From contig VXBA01003135.1 in assembly GCA_013399895.1 (NCBI GenBank), forward strand, positions 1,195,553 through 1,259,552: DNA of 64,000 nucleotides, given 5' to 3'. The stretch is from Serilophus lunatus. Lineage: Eukaryota; Chordata; Aves; Passeriformes; Eurylaimidae. Both the position numbers and the translations under genes were made by a program. This document shows, piece by piece, positions 25,311 to 36,481 of the stretch (position 1 is the first letter of the stretch; each line of letters opens with the position of its first letter). The notes beneath the pieces are model-generated. The model had not been told where the DNA came from. It did no database searches and saw nothing but the letters and a program-made list of their open reading frames with translations.

Positions 25311-28300
25311 CTTTCAGAAATGCAGGTAAGAGTTCCAATAGACTTCCTTAACCAGGCTGGCACGACCTCAGTGTGAAGTTGGGATGACAGTTTCTCAGTC
25401 ACTTAAAATTCTTTCAGCACCTTAGGAAACATGACTCCATTGCATTAGAGGGACCTTGGTTTATTTTTCTGCGTAGCAGCAGCCATGTAGTGTAGTTCCA
25501 AAGCCCTGCAGTGAAGTTTTCTATTCCTCAGGAAGATCCTCCTACACCCAGACTGGCATTCCACAAGTAAGGACACAAAGGAGTTTGGGGCAAATGAGAT
25601 CAGGCCTTTGCAGTTATAGCTGAGGAGACAGGAATGCAGGAAACAACCAGGACTATTCCTATAGTACAGACAACAGGATAATAAGCTGAAAGTACTATTA
25701 TTGCAATACACAAACAAAGGCTTAGAAGGGTTTTAAATAGAGGATAGAAGTGGCATTGTATCTAAATACAGGTACGATAAATACAGACGGAAGTCTCAGG
25801 TCAGTAATTAAAACTATTCTGTTTTTAAAAGGATACGTTGGAAATTAGTTGCGATTTTAATTTTTTTTTCTTTCTTCTCTAATGAATACAGCCACTACAT
25901 TCATATTTATATTTTGAAAATGTCTCGCAGGGCTGACCTGTCTTGCCTTTTCTGTCAATAAGAAAAAATTTACATGTCAAAGCCAAGCTACACAGCTCCT
26001 CCCAATGTTTGGGAACCAAAGCCTGATAAGCTGCAATTGGAGCATGTCTGACCATGACAGCAGGGAGTAACTGCTATGAGCTCCTTTTAATTGTTATCAT
26101 CAAATATGCCTCCAGATATTAAGCTTCTAGATCCTTTATTTACAAGCGACATGCTATTATCCAGCAGACAGATAGTATTTCAGGGAGTAGATAGTGATTC
26201 CCCAATACTTCAGTCTGAGCATCCACTGGTCTCTGAAGTGTATAAATAGGAGTGTCACTTGCTCTCCATTCAGTTTGACCATTGTTAACGTTAACTGCTT
26301 CATAGGAAATGCCAAGAAATAGAATTTACATGATCTGTTATAGATGCCAAACTATCATCAACATCAGCTCACAGACAAATCACTGCAGTCCAATTCCATG
26401 TTTCCCACAAAGAACAGCAGTCACTCTTGCCCACTGTGAAAGGCTCATTAGGAAGCTCTTCTTCCAGGGCTCTCAGGCTGCACAGATGACCTGGGATTAC
26501 AGCCCCACAGTGCTCGCACAGGGCACAGAGAGAATCCAAACCCCACAGGTTCTGCAGGGATGTTCCTCTTGGGACACTCCCTAGGAGAGGCAGGCTGGCC
26601 GACATACAGAAACAGCCTATTTTATTTTGCACAGCTCTCTTTTCCAGAAGGCAATGGCCTGAGTTACAAATAAATGTGCCATTTTAAGCAGGTATTTTGC
26701 AAATATACTCTCTTTTTCCCCCCACACTTCATCTGATTTCTAAGCATTGCACAGCTCTGTGCACCAGTAACACATTAATAAACAGCTTTGGGCCAGTGCT
26801 GTATGTGGGACACCTCCTTGGGAAGCTTGTGGTGCTCCATATTAATGACTCATTTGCCATCTGTGATAATCCAGGGATATTGAACCAGAAAATAAAAGCA
26901 AAATAAGCAAAACTCCTCAGGTCAAGGTTATTTTTAGGGGGAACAGAGAATTCCAACAACAATCCAGAATAATGTAAGCCTATTAACAAGAGCCCAAGTC
27001 CCTGCCCAAGAGGTGCCAGATGCTTGGACTGGTATGCACCAAATACCCACCTCAACTCCTCTTGTATCACAGAGCCTGAAATAATCTCTCTCACTACAGC
27101 TGCATTAACAGCATTCAGGGGCAGCTTTCTGACAGACAAAAGAGATTAATTCTCATTGTAATGATTTTCACATATAAGACACTTTCCTGTACACTGTTTC
27201 TCTATTTACAGCAGACAAAAAATTGGTTTGTGGAGTTGCATTCACACCCATTTTCAGGTAGCATGTCATAATCTCATAAATGTTCAGGTTATGCAAAATA
27301 TTATGCCACTGACAAATCATTTAACTATGCACTTGTCTTGGACTCTACGGGAAAATGGAAATTACATAGATTCAGCACTGCAGCATTCTCAGCAGCACAA
27401 TAAAGGGAAACTTTCTCCCTCCTCTAGAGCTATACTTCATGTTCCTCTGAGTGCCTCCTCCAGGTAATTTCTTTTAGGCTTCTTGTTTCCATTAGAATTT
27501 GTATTTTGAGATAATTTCTGCTTCGTACTCAAAGGCAGAATTGCAATGACCATTTACAGCCTATTTTATTACCAGGGTCTGTTCTGTTACAAATGGTAGC
27601 TGTGATGTGTCCATGGCAGGCTTTCCAGAAGTTTCTTATGATTTCCTTTTCTATCCATCTGCCCTTAGAGAAATAATGAAATAGCAGTTAAACACTCCCT
27701 AAATTTTATACTGGCCACTACCTTCTTCCCACCCCTCAAACTGAAATTTTGTTGTAAATGTCAGCTAACAGACATTACTATCCATTCTTCTGCCTTTAAT
27801 GGGAAACATAAATTTTGGCAGTCTTTTCCCAATGCTAAAAGTCTGAGCTACTCCCTGAGGATAGAAAGAGTCAATGCAAGTAAGATCCATATTTTCTTTC
27901 TTGGAACACCACTACTTCCAGCAATTTATTTGACTGACTATGCCTTCTATTACCATGTAAATTGTTTCAGGTTGTAGGAAAAAAAAAAAAAGTATTAATC
28001 TCCTCTCAGTAAGTCATAAAATAAAGAAATCAATTTCAAGGTCAATTGAGTCTAAATAACACCTGCTGCCCTTTTTGTAACATGCAGACTCCTCTGAAAC
28101 ACTAAGTTGCTGTCTATAAAGGCATCAATACGTGATGTCTCACATAAATCAGGTAGTGTATGGTACAGTACAGCCTATTTGCAGGATACCAACTGAGGCT
28201 GAAAAAACACATTCAAAACAGGTCCCTTATTACAGAGTTTCAGCATAAGCACGAGGTTTTATAACAGAAAATAAAGGGCCTGTGTATGTAGAGGAGTCTG

Positions 28301-28525
28301 ATTCTGCAAGGAGTTTGTCTCTCATAAGGTTCTGGGGACAGAGGGATTTTCGGCTCCATGCTGGAAGTATTCAGTCATGAAGTGTGGACAACCTCAAGCA
28401 AGAACTTCACAGGGGGAGAAAAGAATGAAATGTAGTAACTAGAACAAAACTTTTCTTCCTCTAATGGAGAGCGGAATGCAATTACAAAGAATGGAAGGGA
28501 AATAGAGTGATAGGGTGATGGGGTT

Positions 28526-28553
28526 CCCCCCCCCCCCCCCAACCCAAAAATTN
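28526..28553. repeat. C15 tract followed by ambiguous base
   Basis: Fifteen consecutive C (28526-28540), then 12 further bases and an N at 28553. Long C/G runs are error-prone in sequencing and polishing, and the N marks an unresolved position. Any frame read across this point is unreliable. Confidence 0.95.
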
Positions 28554-31500
28554 ACCAAGAATTCAAAGAAGGGAAAATAATTGAAAAATTCTTTACTGCT
28601 TTGATGGAGGGAACATTTCAAAGTGAAAAGTCACTTCTCTTCTGGTCAAAAATAGTCCTGCCTTTCTTTTAAGTATACTTACTGGGCTTTTGTTGTAGCA
28701 CACCACTGCATTTGATGGCTCTATAGGTGCTGTACATTCATGCACTTTTCCTGAAAAGTTTGCCTTGAACTCTATAACCTGTCTGGCCACAGGACTGGGT
28801 GGGGTGGTCAACGTGTTTTTCCTCATTGTGGCAGTTCTGTCCCATAAATTTAATACAACTATATTTCCTTTCCTGTGTCTCATCCACGGAAGTGCAAGTG
28901 CCTTTTAAATAAGTCCCTGACAGAGTAATTTTGAGCTTCCAGGTGGTCAAAAAGAGTTATCTCAGACAAAACTGGAGCTCAGGGTAAGGATTCTTTCAAG
29001 CCAGCCAAGACATTCTAAGTCTGTGTAACACCCAACATGCCAAGCCTGTCAAAAACAGATGGAAGAGGGTTTTGGTTACAAGCTTTTTATTTCTTCCTCT
29101 GGGCCCCCCAGCAGAAGACAATCTAGACAATCAATACCCAAGGACCAGAAGTTCCTGACTAAAGCAAATAATCAGATATTCTTGTAAGACTTCTGTAATA
29201 GAAATAAAACAGTGTCTTGAAGACTTTTAAAAAGGGCTGAAAACATAAGGACACACAAGACTGAGCAGACAGCCAGTTGAAATCCCTTCACAGAAAATGG
29301 TTTAACATCAGGAAACATTTAAACCATAAAAAGATTTTGGCTTCCCTATGAGATATATATATCACAGTTCTGGTTCAGAATATAGAATATCCCACAAGTT
29401 TTTGCCAAGCATACAAAGCACGATGCTCCTACAGAGACATACAGCAGCAGAATTCTCCCTCTAACACTGGGGCACAAGGGCTGGGTGCTGAGGTCTTTCT
29501 CAATTTATTGCAAAGATGAATTATCAAAGAGGTTTCACTTCCTATTTTACACAGCAGAAATACATTCCCATTGTACACAGAGAAAAAACAAAATCAACGA
29601 TGTGATTTAGAGCAGGGACTAAGTAAAAAGACAAATAACACTCTCCCTATTTCATATTCGATAATTAGCAATGGGATGGGGATCAATTTTCTACATATAG
29701 TCTTTATATGTAATGAGCTTTATATTTATCTCTGAGAACAAATTTCACTAATAATCAAAACACAACTCTGATATTTCAATATATTTATAGAGTATAATGA
29801 TTCTCCTATGATGATACACTGCCAACAGATAGCACTCAATGAATTAGTCAATGGTTACGTAGAAACACATTTGAAAATATAAATTCACAAAACAATCTGT
29901 CACTTATTTGATATAAGAAAATAATTCATTGTTGAAATCAATGGTTCTGAATCACATTTAATGTAAACTTCTCTGTGACATCTTACTGTTACAAGCCAAA
30001 GGTAATGGTTCTGTGTCAGGAGCTGCCAAAATACTCATTGATCTAGTGGGTCAGGAAACAGAGGTGACATTTCCTAGAAGAGTTAAGCATGTTAATGTTA
30101 TATCATGTAAAATTATATGAACACTCATTTTGCAGTTGAATGTGTCTAATGAGATTTCACAGAAGAAAAACAAACAGGAGTCCAACATGGCTATTATCCC
30201 AGAGCCCAAAAGATTAGAAAAGTTAGGAAAGAGTGACTTTTTAAAAATGGTTTATTTGTTGAGGTTAAAGGAACAGATACAAACATTAACATCAGGGATA
30301 CACAGCTGGAAAGAATAATGTCAGACATGTAAGGAACTTTTTTTAACAGGAAATTCTTATTTGGAGCTGAAGCCTCAAAATCCTGAACAGTGAAGCCCTG
30401 GAAAGAATATGGAGAAATGTTTCACAAACATGAAGAATGCAAGCAGTGCAAGTAAAAATCTAGAATATTCCTATGTCTGCTCCACTGAATTGGTAAGTGT
30501 TTCCCAATCCTCACACAGTCCATGAAGCGGGTAACTTATTGCAGGATCTGCTGTGAAATCAAGTTGAAGGAAAAGACAAAACAAGTCGAGAGTTAAATAA
30601 ATGCTTTCCATGTAATCACAAAGAGAAGGGTGGAAATGAGCATGTCTGGCATTGCCTATTATCTCCCAAGTAGAATAACTTCAGGTTTACTGAGGCAGAA
30701 GCTTTCAGTTACCTACAAATCTCTCAGGAACGTTTATCTGGGAGTATTAGAAGACAATCAGGAACAGAATCTACAGAGCAAAGATAATCATCACTGGAGT
30801 CTCACAGTTTGAAGAGTTCACCCTCGCACAGCAATAGCAGTAAACATCCCCACATATCTTGGAAAATGAGTCCTGCCCCTGGGTACAGGTAGTACTGATT
30901 GGTACAGCTCCAAGGACAGAATTTCAGATGAGTTCAGATAAGAAATAAAAAGTTTCTGTTTGTTGGAAGCTCAGAAAAACCCAGCTTGTCTGTAATTCTG
31001 CTCAAACCAGCCTCATCTAGTATCTCCAATGACTCTTGGTATTCAGTGAGGAGTGTTGTGCTAGCTGTCTCACAGAAACATTCTCCCATGGCAATCCATC
31101 ACTCAAATATCTCATCATTTTCATTAACCCAACATTTTCATTAACTGAATTTAAAGACAAATTCAGACACAGGAATATATCCTTATTACATTTACTCCAG
31201 GCATGGAAAGATTTCTTTTACTACAGAATTTTCAGTCAGTGATTATATTTTAGATTTATTACCTGCCTTCTCACAGAAGCAGGAAACACTTCCTAGAAGA
31301 TACTTTTACTGAGGCACCATTTAGAATGGAGTAATGCACAAATCAAGATGTGCTGACAGCACAGCATTAAAGTACTGCTATAACAGTGCACAACCTACCT
31401 CACATTCTCCTACCCCAAAATGCTGACACGTTAGATGCAAATTTCTAGGACTGAGAGTTCAGAAAATCATCAATATAAGCATCATAATCACGTTACTGGG

Positions 31501-33079
31501 AACATTTACATGAATCTCAAGTCCACTTGCATAGAATTGGTATCTCCTATAGTTACTGTAGAAACAACTGGCATCTACACGAAGCCTTTGTCTAAAGAAG
31601 ACCAGAACATACTTCTCCTGGTCTTTGCTGTATCACATGCACATAAAGAGCCTCCTCTGTAGGGAATGCTGGTACTGCAACATGACCAAGTCTTGACTTA
31701 GAATATAAATATTTCACTGTTGTGGAAAATTAGCAGTTTTTACAGGCTAAACCCTGGCTGCACACATCCCTCTGCTTGAAATGCCCTTAGGAAACACAGC
31801 TGACTGATTCCCAGCTCCCAGGTGAATCCATACAGCACCATCTAACCTTCCAAAGCATTTTCATTTTTCCTTCCTCCTAGCAGCAACGGCATGCCATGGA
31901 TTCAACATCCATGACTCTTAAATGATAAGGACTGATAAAGATATGTATACTAAATATTATTATACCTCGTGCTGTGATACTTGACAAGTATCTTTCCCCT
32001 CATATCTCCTATTAGAGCAGCCTGCTGTGCACTGCCCAGGACCTGGGGAGTTGCTCCTAAGAGCACTTCAGCTCCAGGTTTGCTTTATCTAGAGCAAATT
32101 TTAACACATGTGCCACTTGTTATGTGTTAATACATTAACTATAAAAATACCTGTTCTCTGGATGCTGTTCCATTTTCAATACACATCTGCCATTTCAAGC
32201 CACCATCTCTTCTGAACACTTGCTGTTTTAGCAGAGATTTCTTGTGGCACAGATAGAAAACTATATTTAAGTATTTCAATTTTCCTTATACTACTATTAT
32301 TTGTGTTATTTTTCTGGAAGGTTGATGAGGCCTGAAATAACAGGAGATTTCTCCCTTTTATTGAAGAAATGCATATAAATGCAAACAAAAGTGAGGAATC
32401 AATTCAAAATCCTAGGATAGTTCTCCAATAAATAAAATGAAAACTCAGTTGCGTGCAGCTATTACAAGCTCATATAACTCTCTGCCAAGATAGCACTTAG
32501 AGCTCTGTGTTTATTTCTGTCAGAATAACATGAGGGATGTTCTATCAGTTGGAACTGGATTAAAGTAAATAAGATTCAATTTAAGAATAAATGGCTTGAG
32601 TCCTGAGGGCAATTTAAAATTTGTGTATTTAAGAAAAATAAATCTATACCTCTTGCAAGAAGTAACACTTTGGACAGTAAGTTTATGAAGGGATACAAGC
32701 TATGAAATTATGTATCTATTTCTAACATGCTACAGTACATGTCAGCTTAAAAGAAACAGTAAAATGTAGTAACCATAGAAAAGGCTGGCAGATGTTCTGG
32801 GAAAGTACTGCAACATGCAGAGAACTAGGTGCACCAAGAATAGAAATTAAGGCAAAATCCTTGTGTCACTTCCCCATAAATAAGTCCCTCCTCTCTGCCA
32901 TTGGGTTAAGCCTGTTTCTATGACATGTTATGGAATCTGGAATAACAGCAATCAAATTAATTTTGCTAGAATTTTCCGTGTCTGTAGTGCTTTAAGATAT
33001 TAGACCTCAGATAAAAAATATGTGACCGCACTCAAAACTCAATGAAAATGATTTTCTGTTAAGTCTCTTGTCATTGGTA

Positions 33080-33094
33080 AACGCCCCCTAATGT
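33080..33094 (-). promoter_or_regulatory. CTCF-like motif
   Basis: On the minus strand the sequence ACATTAGGGGGCGTT contains the strong CTCF core AGGGGGCG and matches the 15-position consensus at 12 places. It holds one of the few CpGs in this part of the window. The evidence is a motif match only. Confidence 0.25.
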
Positions 33095-34172
33095 CCAAAC
33101 CAGGACAATCCTTTTAAGTAATAGTGCTGAATCATGTCCTAAATAAGCCACAGAAATCAAACTCCTCCACAAACTAAAACTTGCTGCTTGACGTCCCCAA
33201 AATGCTTTCATTTATTCACTATGAAACTTTCATCTCTTGCTGCTCCCTGAACAGAGCTGGGAATCAAAACAATTTGTGGCTGTTTTAGTTTCAAAGCATG
33301 AAGGTATGCAGTCAGAGCTCTAGATGGCTGTTAGCCAACACAAAACTGTGTGTGACAGGCAAGAATTCACTTCTGAAATGAACATCAAGTTCAAGGAAAG
33401 ATCATCTATAATACTTTCAAAACAGACAGAATTTCCCTAAAAATAAGCTTTTAAGAGAATTAAACAATTTCTGAAGAAGCTTATAGAATAGAAGAAACAT
33501 TTAAAATGGTTCCTTCTGTTTTAAAACAGAAATTTTCTAAGACTTTATTGGAAACCACGTGGTGAGAATTATCACCAACTTCACCTTAAGTAATGGAATC
33601 AGCACCAATACCCAGCTATAACCTCACAGGATTTCTGTCTCAGAATCATAGTTCTATCACTTCATTTCCTTTCTCTCCTCTGTCAGAAGCGATTTTTGTC
33701 AAGACTCAGTTGTCTCCTCTCTGCTTCTGTGGCAGCTGTCTAAAAACTAATTATTGCCCCCACCAGTTTATTACGGTTTTATTAATGATTTGCCAGTGGC
33801 TGCTCTGCTCCCTGTGTGACCATCCCTTCAGAGAAGGAGCTCACGTAAATGTGTAGGAGCGGATACCTTCCTGCTTCTAAAAGGAGGATGGCAAGTCTCA
33901 AATGTCCTCCTCTCCACTGCCTGTCAGAGGCTCAGTGAAGAACAGTTTAATCAGGATTCAGGTGTTCAACAAGCAAGACCTTACACACCTAAAACAGGGC
34001 CTTAAGAAGGTGATGCAGAAAAGTACAAAAGGCAGAGGAGGAATAGAAAGTTCTTGTAAAAGTAATTTTTGTTTCATAAACTTAATTCACCTAGAGGTTT
34101 TTCCACTGAGTGGCAGAACCACACCAGCCCTTTAGAGCATTCCATCCTCTGTTTCTGATACAGGAATTCTGA

Positions 34173-34190
34173 TTGTGCACACGTGCACAA
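34173..34190. repeat. 8-bp inverted repeat with central E-box
   Basis: TTGTGCAC and GTGCACAA flank a 2-bp spacer, giving a near-perfect 18-bp palindrome. It includes the E-box CACGTG at 34180-34185, a class bound by bHLH-ZIP factors such as MYC/MAX, USF and CLOCK-type proteins. It could be a dimer-binding site or a chance palindrome. Confidence 0.8.
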
Positions 34191-34478
34191 GGTTTGTTTG
34201 CTGGATTGTTGCAACCAGCTGCCTTGTTTTCCACACATCTATTATCAGCTATGCTTCGTTATCCTTCTGTAGATGTTTTGGGGGGTTTATTTTAAATAGA
34301 ACTAAAACTGAGCACATAAGAAATCCTTCCTTGTCCTTGGAAGGTACTATCCAGCTTTCCAGGAGGAGATTTATCACACTTTGCTACAAAGCATCCAGCA
34401 GCAGACAGGTCACGTGGCAAGAGCAGGACAGACACCTGGCAAGAGGAAATGGCCTTAAACTGAAGAAGGGTGGGTTTA

Positions 34479-34770
34479 CAGAATAAACAAGGTTGAAAAG
34501 ACCATTGAGATCATCGAGTCCAACCTATTACCTAACACTATCCCATCATCGAAACCATGACAGTAAGTACCTCATCCAATCTCCAGGGATGGTGACTCAA
34601 CCACCTCCCAGGGCAGCTCATCCCAATGGGAAATCATTCTTTCTGTGAAAAACTTTTTCCTAACATCTGGCCTAAACCTCCCCTAATGCAGCTTAAGGCT
34701 GTGTTCAAAGGGAAAAAAAAAATCACCTGTCAGTTGTATAACAGGTCCCACCTTGTACACTCTGACATAA
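34479..34770 (-). mobile_element. CR1 LINE fragment, antisense (CR1-J/E-like)
   Basis: The plus strand carries the reverse complement of a CR1 3' end. GACCATTGAGATCATCGAGT and CCAACCTATTACCTAACACT (34501-34540) are followed by CCAGGGATGGTGACTCAACC, then by ACCTCCCAGGGCAG, TTTCTGTGAAAAACTTTTTCC and GCAGCTTAAGGCTGTGT in consensus order. The wording 'gaccattgagatcatcgagtccaa' is typical of CR1-J/E-like families of birds. Up to about 34705 the match is good. Beyond it, a small insertion and weaker similarity run to about 34770. The copy is 5'-truncated with no coding capacity. The 74-codon plus-strand frame at 34626-34850 is a by-product of it. Confidence 0.9.
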
Positions 34771-36391
34771 GTGACACAGGCTTTTCCTGGGGCTCCCAGT
34801 ACAGGAATCCTTACAGCACAGCCAACTCTTCCATATTCCCTGTGTCATAGTGCTCAGCAGACACCTCAGACTCTAGATACAAACTAGTCCTAACTTTTGT
34901 AGATTAGGGAGATCCACTATTGCAAGATAAAGACTTTCCAATTTTATGTCTATCATCACACATTCCTCTAATAAGAAAAGACTGACTTGGTTTTTTTTGT
35001 TTGATTTTGGGGTTTTTTGTTTGTTTCACCAGAGGCAGATTTACAAATTAAATGATACAGAGACGTACATTTCAAGTTTGCTGGGCTTTAATAAAGCCAA
35101 CTGAATATAGCCAGTGCACTACTGCCAACACCCTGTATGGAAACGTAGAAAGAGAGGGAAACATTGACCCACAGCTTACAACAACCAGCCTGTACAGAGA
35201 ACTGAACATTCTCATCTGAGTATTCATGCACGGGTTCTAAGGGTGCACAAACTGAGCTGCAGAGTCTGCTCTGATGTTTACATCAGGGTATGTGCAGAGT
35301 ATATCCATGCAAGGGAAACCCTGGATAGCCCAGAGACGTCTTCAGTTTTGTCACTAATTCAAGACCTCAAATATGTTCCGGGTTTGAATTTTCATATAAT
35401 AGCTTTCTCTTCCTAATGACTTGCTTAAAAGAATCCAAATATCAAATATCATGTATCAAATAAACAGGTTATGCAGCGTGCCTCTTTCTGCCTAGGATTG
35501 AAATTCAGTGTTGGGCAGGATAGCATCGAAGCTCCCATTTGCTGCAGATCTCTCTACTTCTGCAGATTCACAGCAAATATTTAAAATTGAAACACAGCCT
35601 CAGGTCCAGATGATCTATATTTTATACATTGTGTTGCTTGTCCAAACGTTGCTTGTCCCCACCCATGGAAGGTACATTTCAGCAGCCAATGCTGACTCCT
35701 GTTGTTTTGATGTTTCAAACACAGACCTGGCTCTGTGGTTCCTTACTGAAGATGAATTTACATGGGAAGTTACTCAATCTTGGGCATGCTCTGTTATCAG
35801 AGGTTTACAGATTCTTAAATTATAGTTACTGGATTATAAATCAAATGACTAGTTAAAAAAACCCATAGCAGTATTAGAGTGCTCTCTTTGGGAGGAGTGC
35901 TGACTGTGCCTGTGAGGAAAGGATATGGATTAAAACATATACACAGCTAAAAAATTAATGTCCCAAAGAAAACGACTTTCTTTACACATAATGAACCTTC
36001 TATTTATAACAGTCAGTTTGTGAATAACATCTGTGCAAAAAGGTTGGCTTTTTCTTACTGTAGGTCCAGAAAAATGGGGGATTTTGGCATGTTTCATATC
36101 TTGCCTTTTACTCTTTCATTCCTCAGGCACTGGAGCATAGGAAGCAATGGAAAAGAGATTATTGTCTTAAAGAAAAAGAATCCTGCATGTAGATTTTGGG
36201 TCTTGATACTAGAAGCCATAATGCTCCATTTTATTCAGCAAAAGTACTGATAAGCACTGAAACTGCTCTGGCCAGTGGCCTGAAGGTGCAAACACGATTT
36301 AAATGCTAAGCCTGCGTTACATTTTCTCCCTTCATAGCTCACTGTTTAATCACTTACGGCTGCCCAGAGAGCAGCTCCATCTTCCCAGCTG

Positions 36392-36481
36392 TGCTCTTCC
36401 TGGAGGGAAGGCTGAGCTGTGAAATCAGGCAGCAATCCTCACCACTGCCTGCGTGGCTGGGGAGGAGGGAAGGAGGAACAG
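36392..36481 (+). other. Possible spliced exon (90 bp)
   Basis: The interval is preceded by the pyrimidine-rich acceptor-like CTCCATCTTCCCAG (to 36391) and ends at the consensus donor AACAG|GTAAGTCC (GT at 36482). One of three frames is open throughout, giving a 30-residue peptide with no recognised motif. GC content is visibly higher than in the flanks. It could be an exon of an unannotated gene or long non-coding RNA, but splice-like pairs occur by chance at this spacing. Confidence 0.15.

Larger units (their letters stand above)
25326..34478. other. Non-coding unique sequence
   Basis: Nine kilobases with no supported gene. The longest open frame is 136 codons on the minus strand at 26729-27139, opposite a shorter plus frame. 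It has hydrophobic patches but no identifiable domain and no clear splice sites. Homopolymers are A13 at 27979-27991 and C15 at 28526-28540. A short perfect palindrome-like element is at 34173-34190. I found no transposon in this interval. Confidence 0.55.

Noticed and set aside
26729..27139. 136-codon minus-strand ORF with hydrophobic stretches
   Set aside because: No family resemblance. Hydrophobic patches arise readily from T-rich codons.
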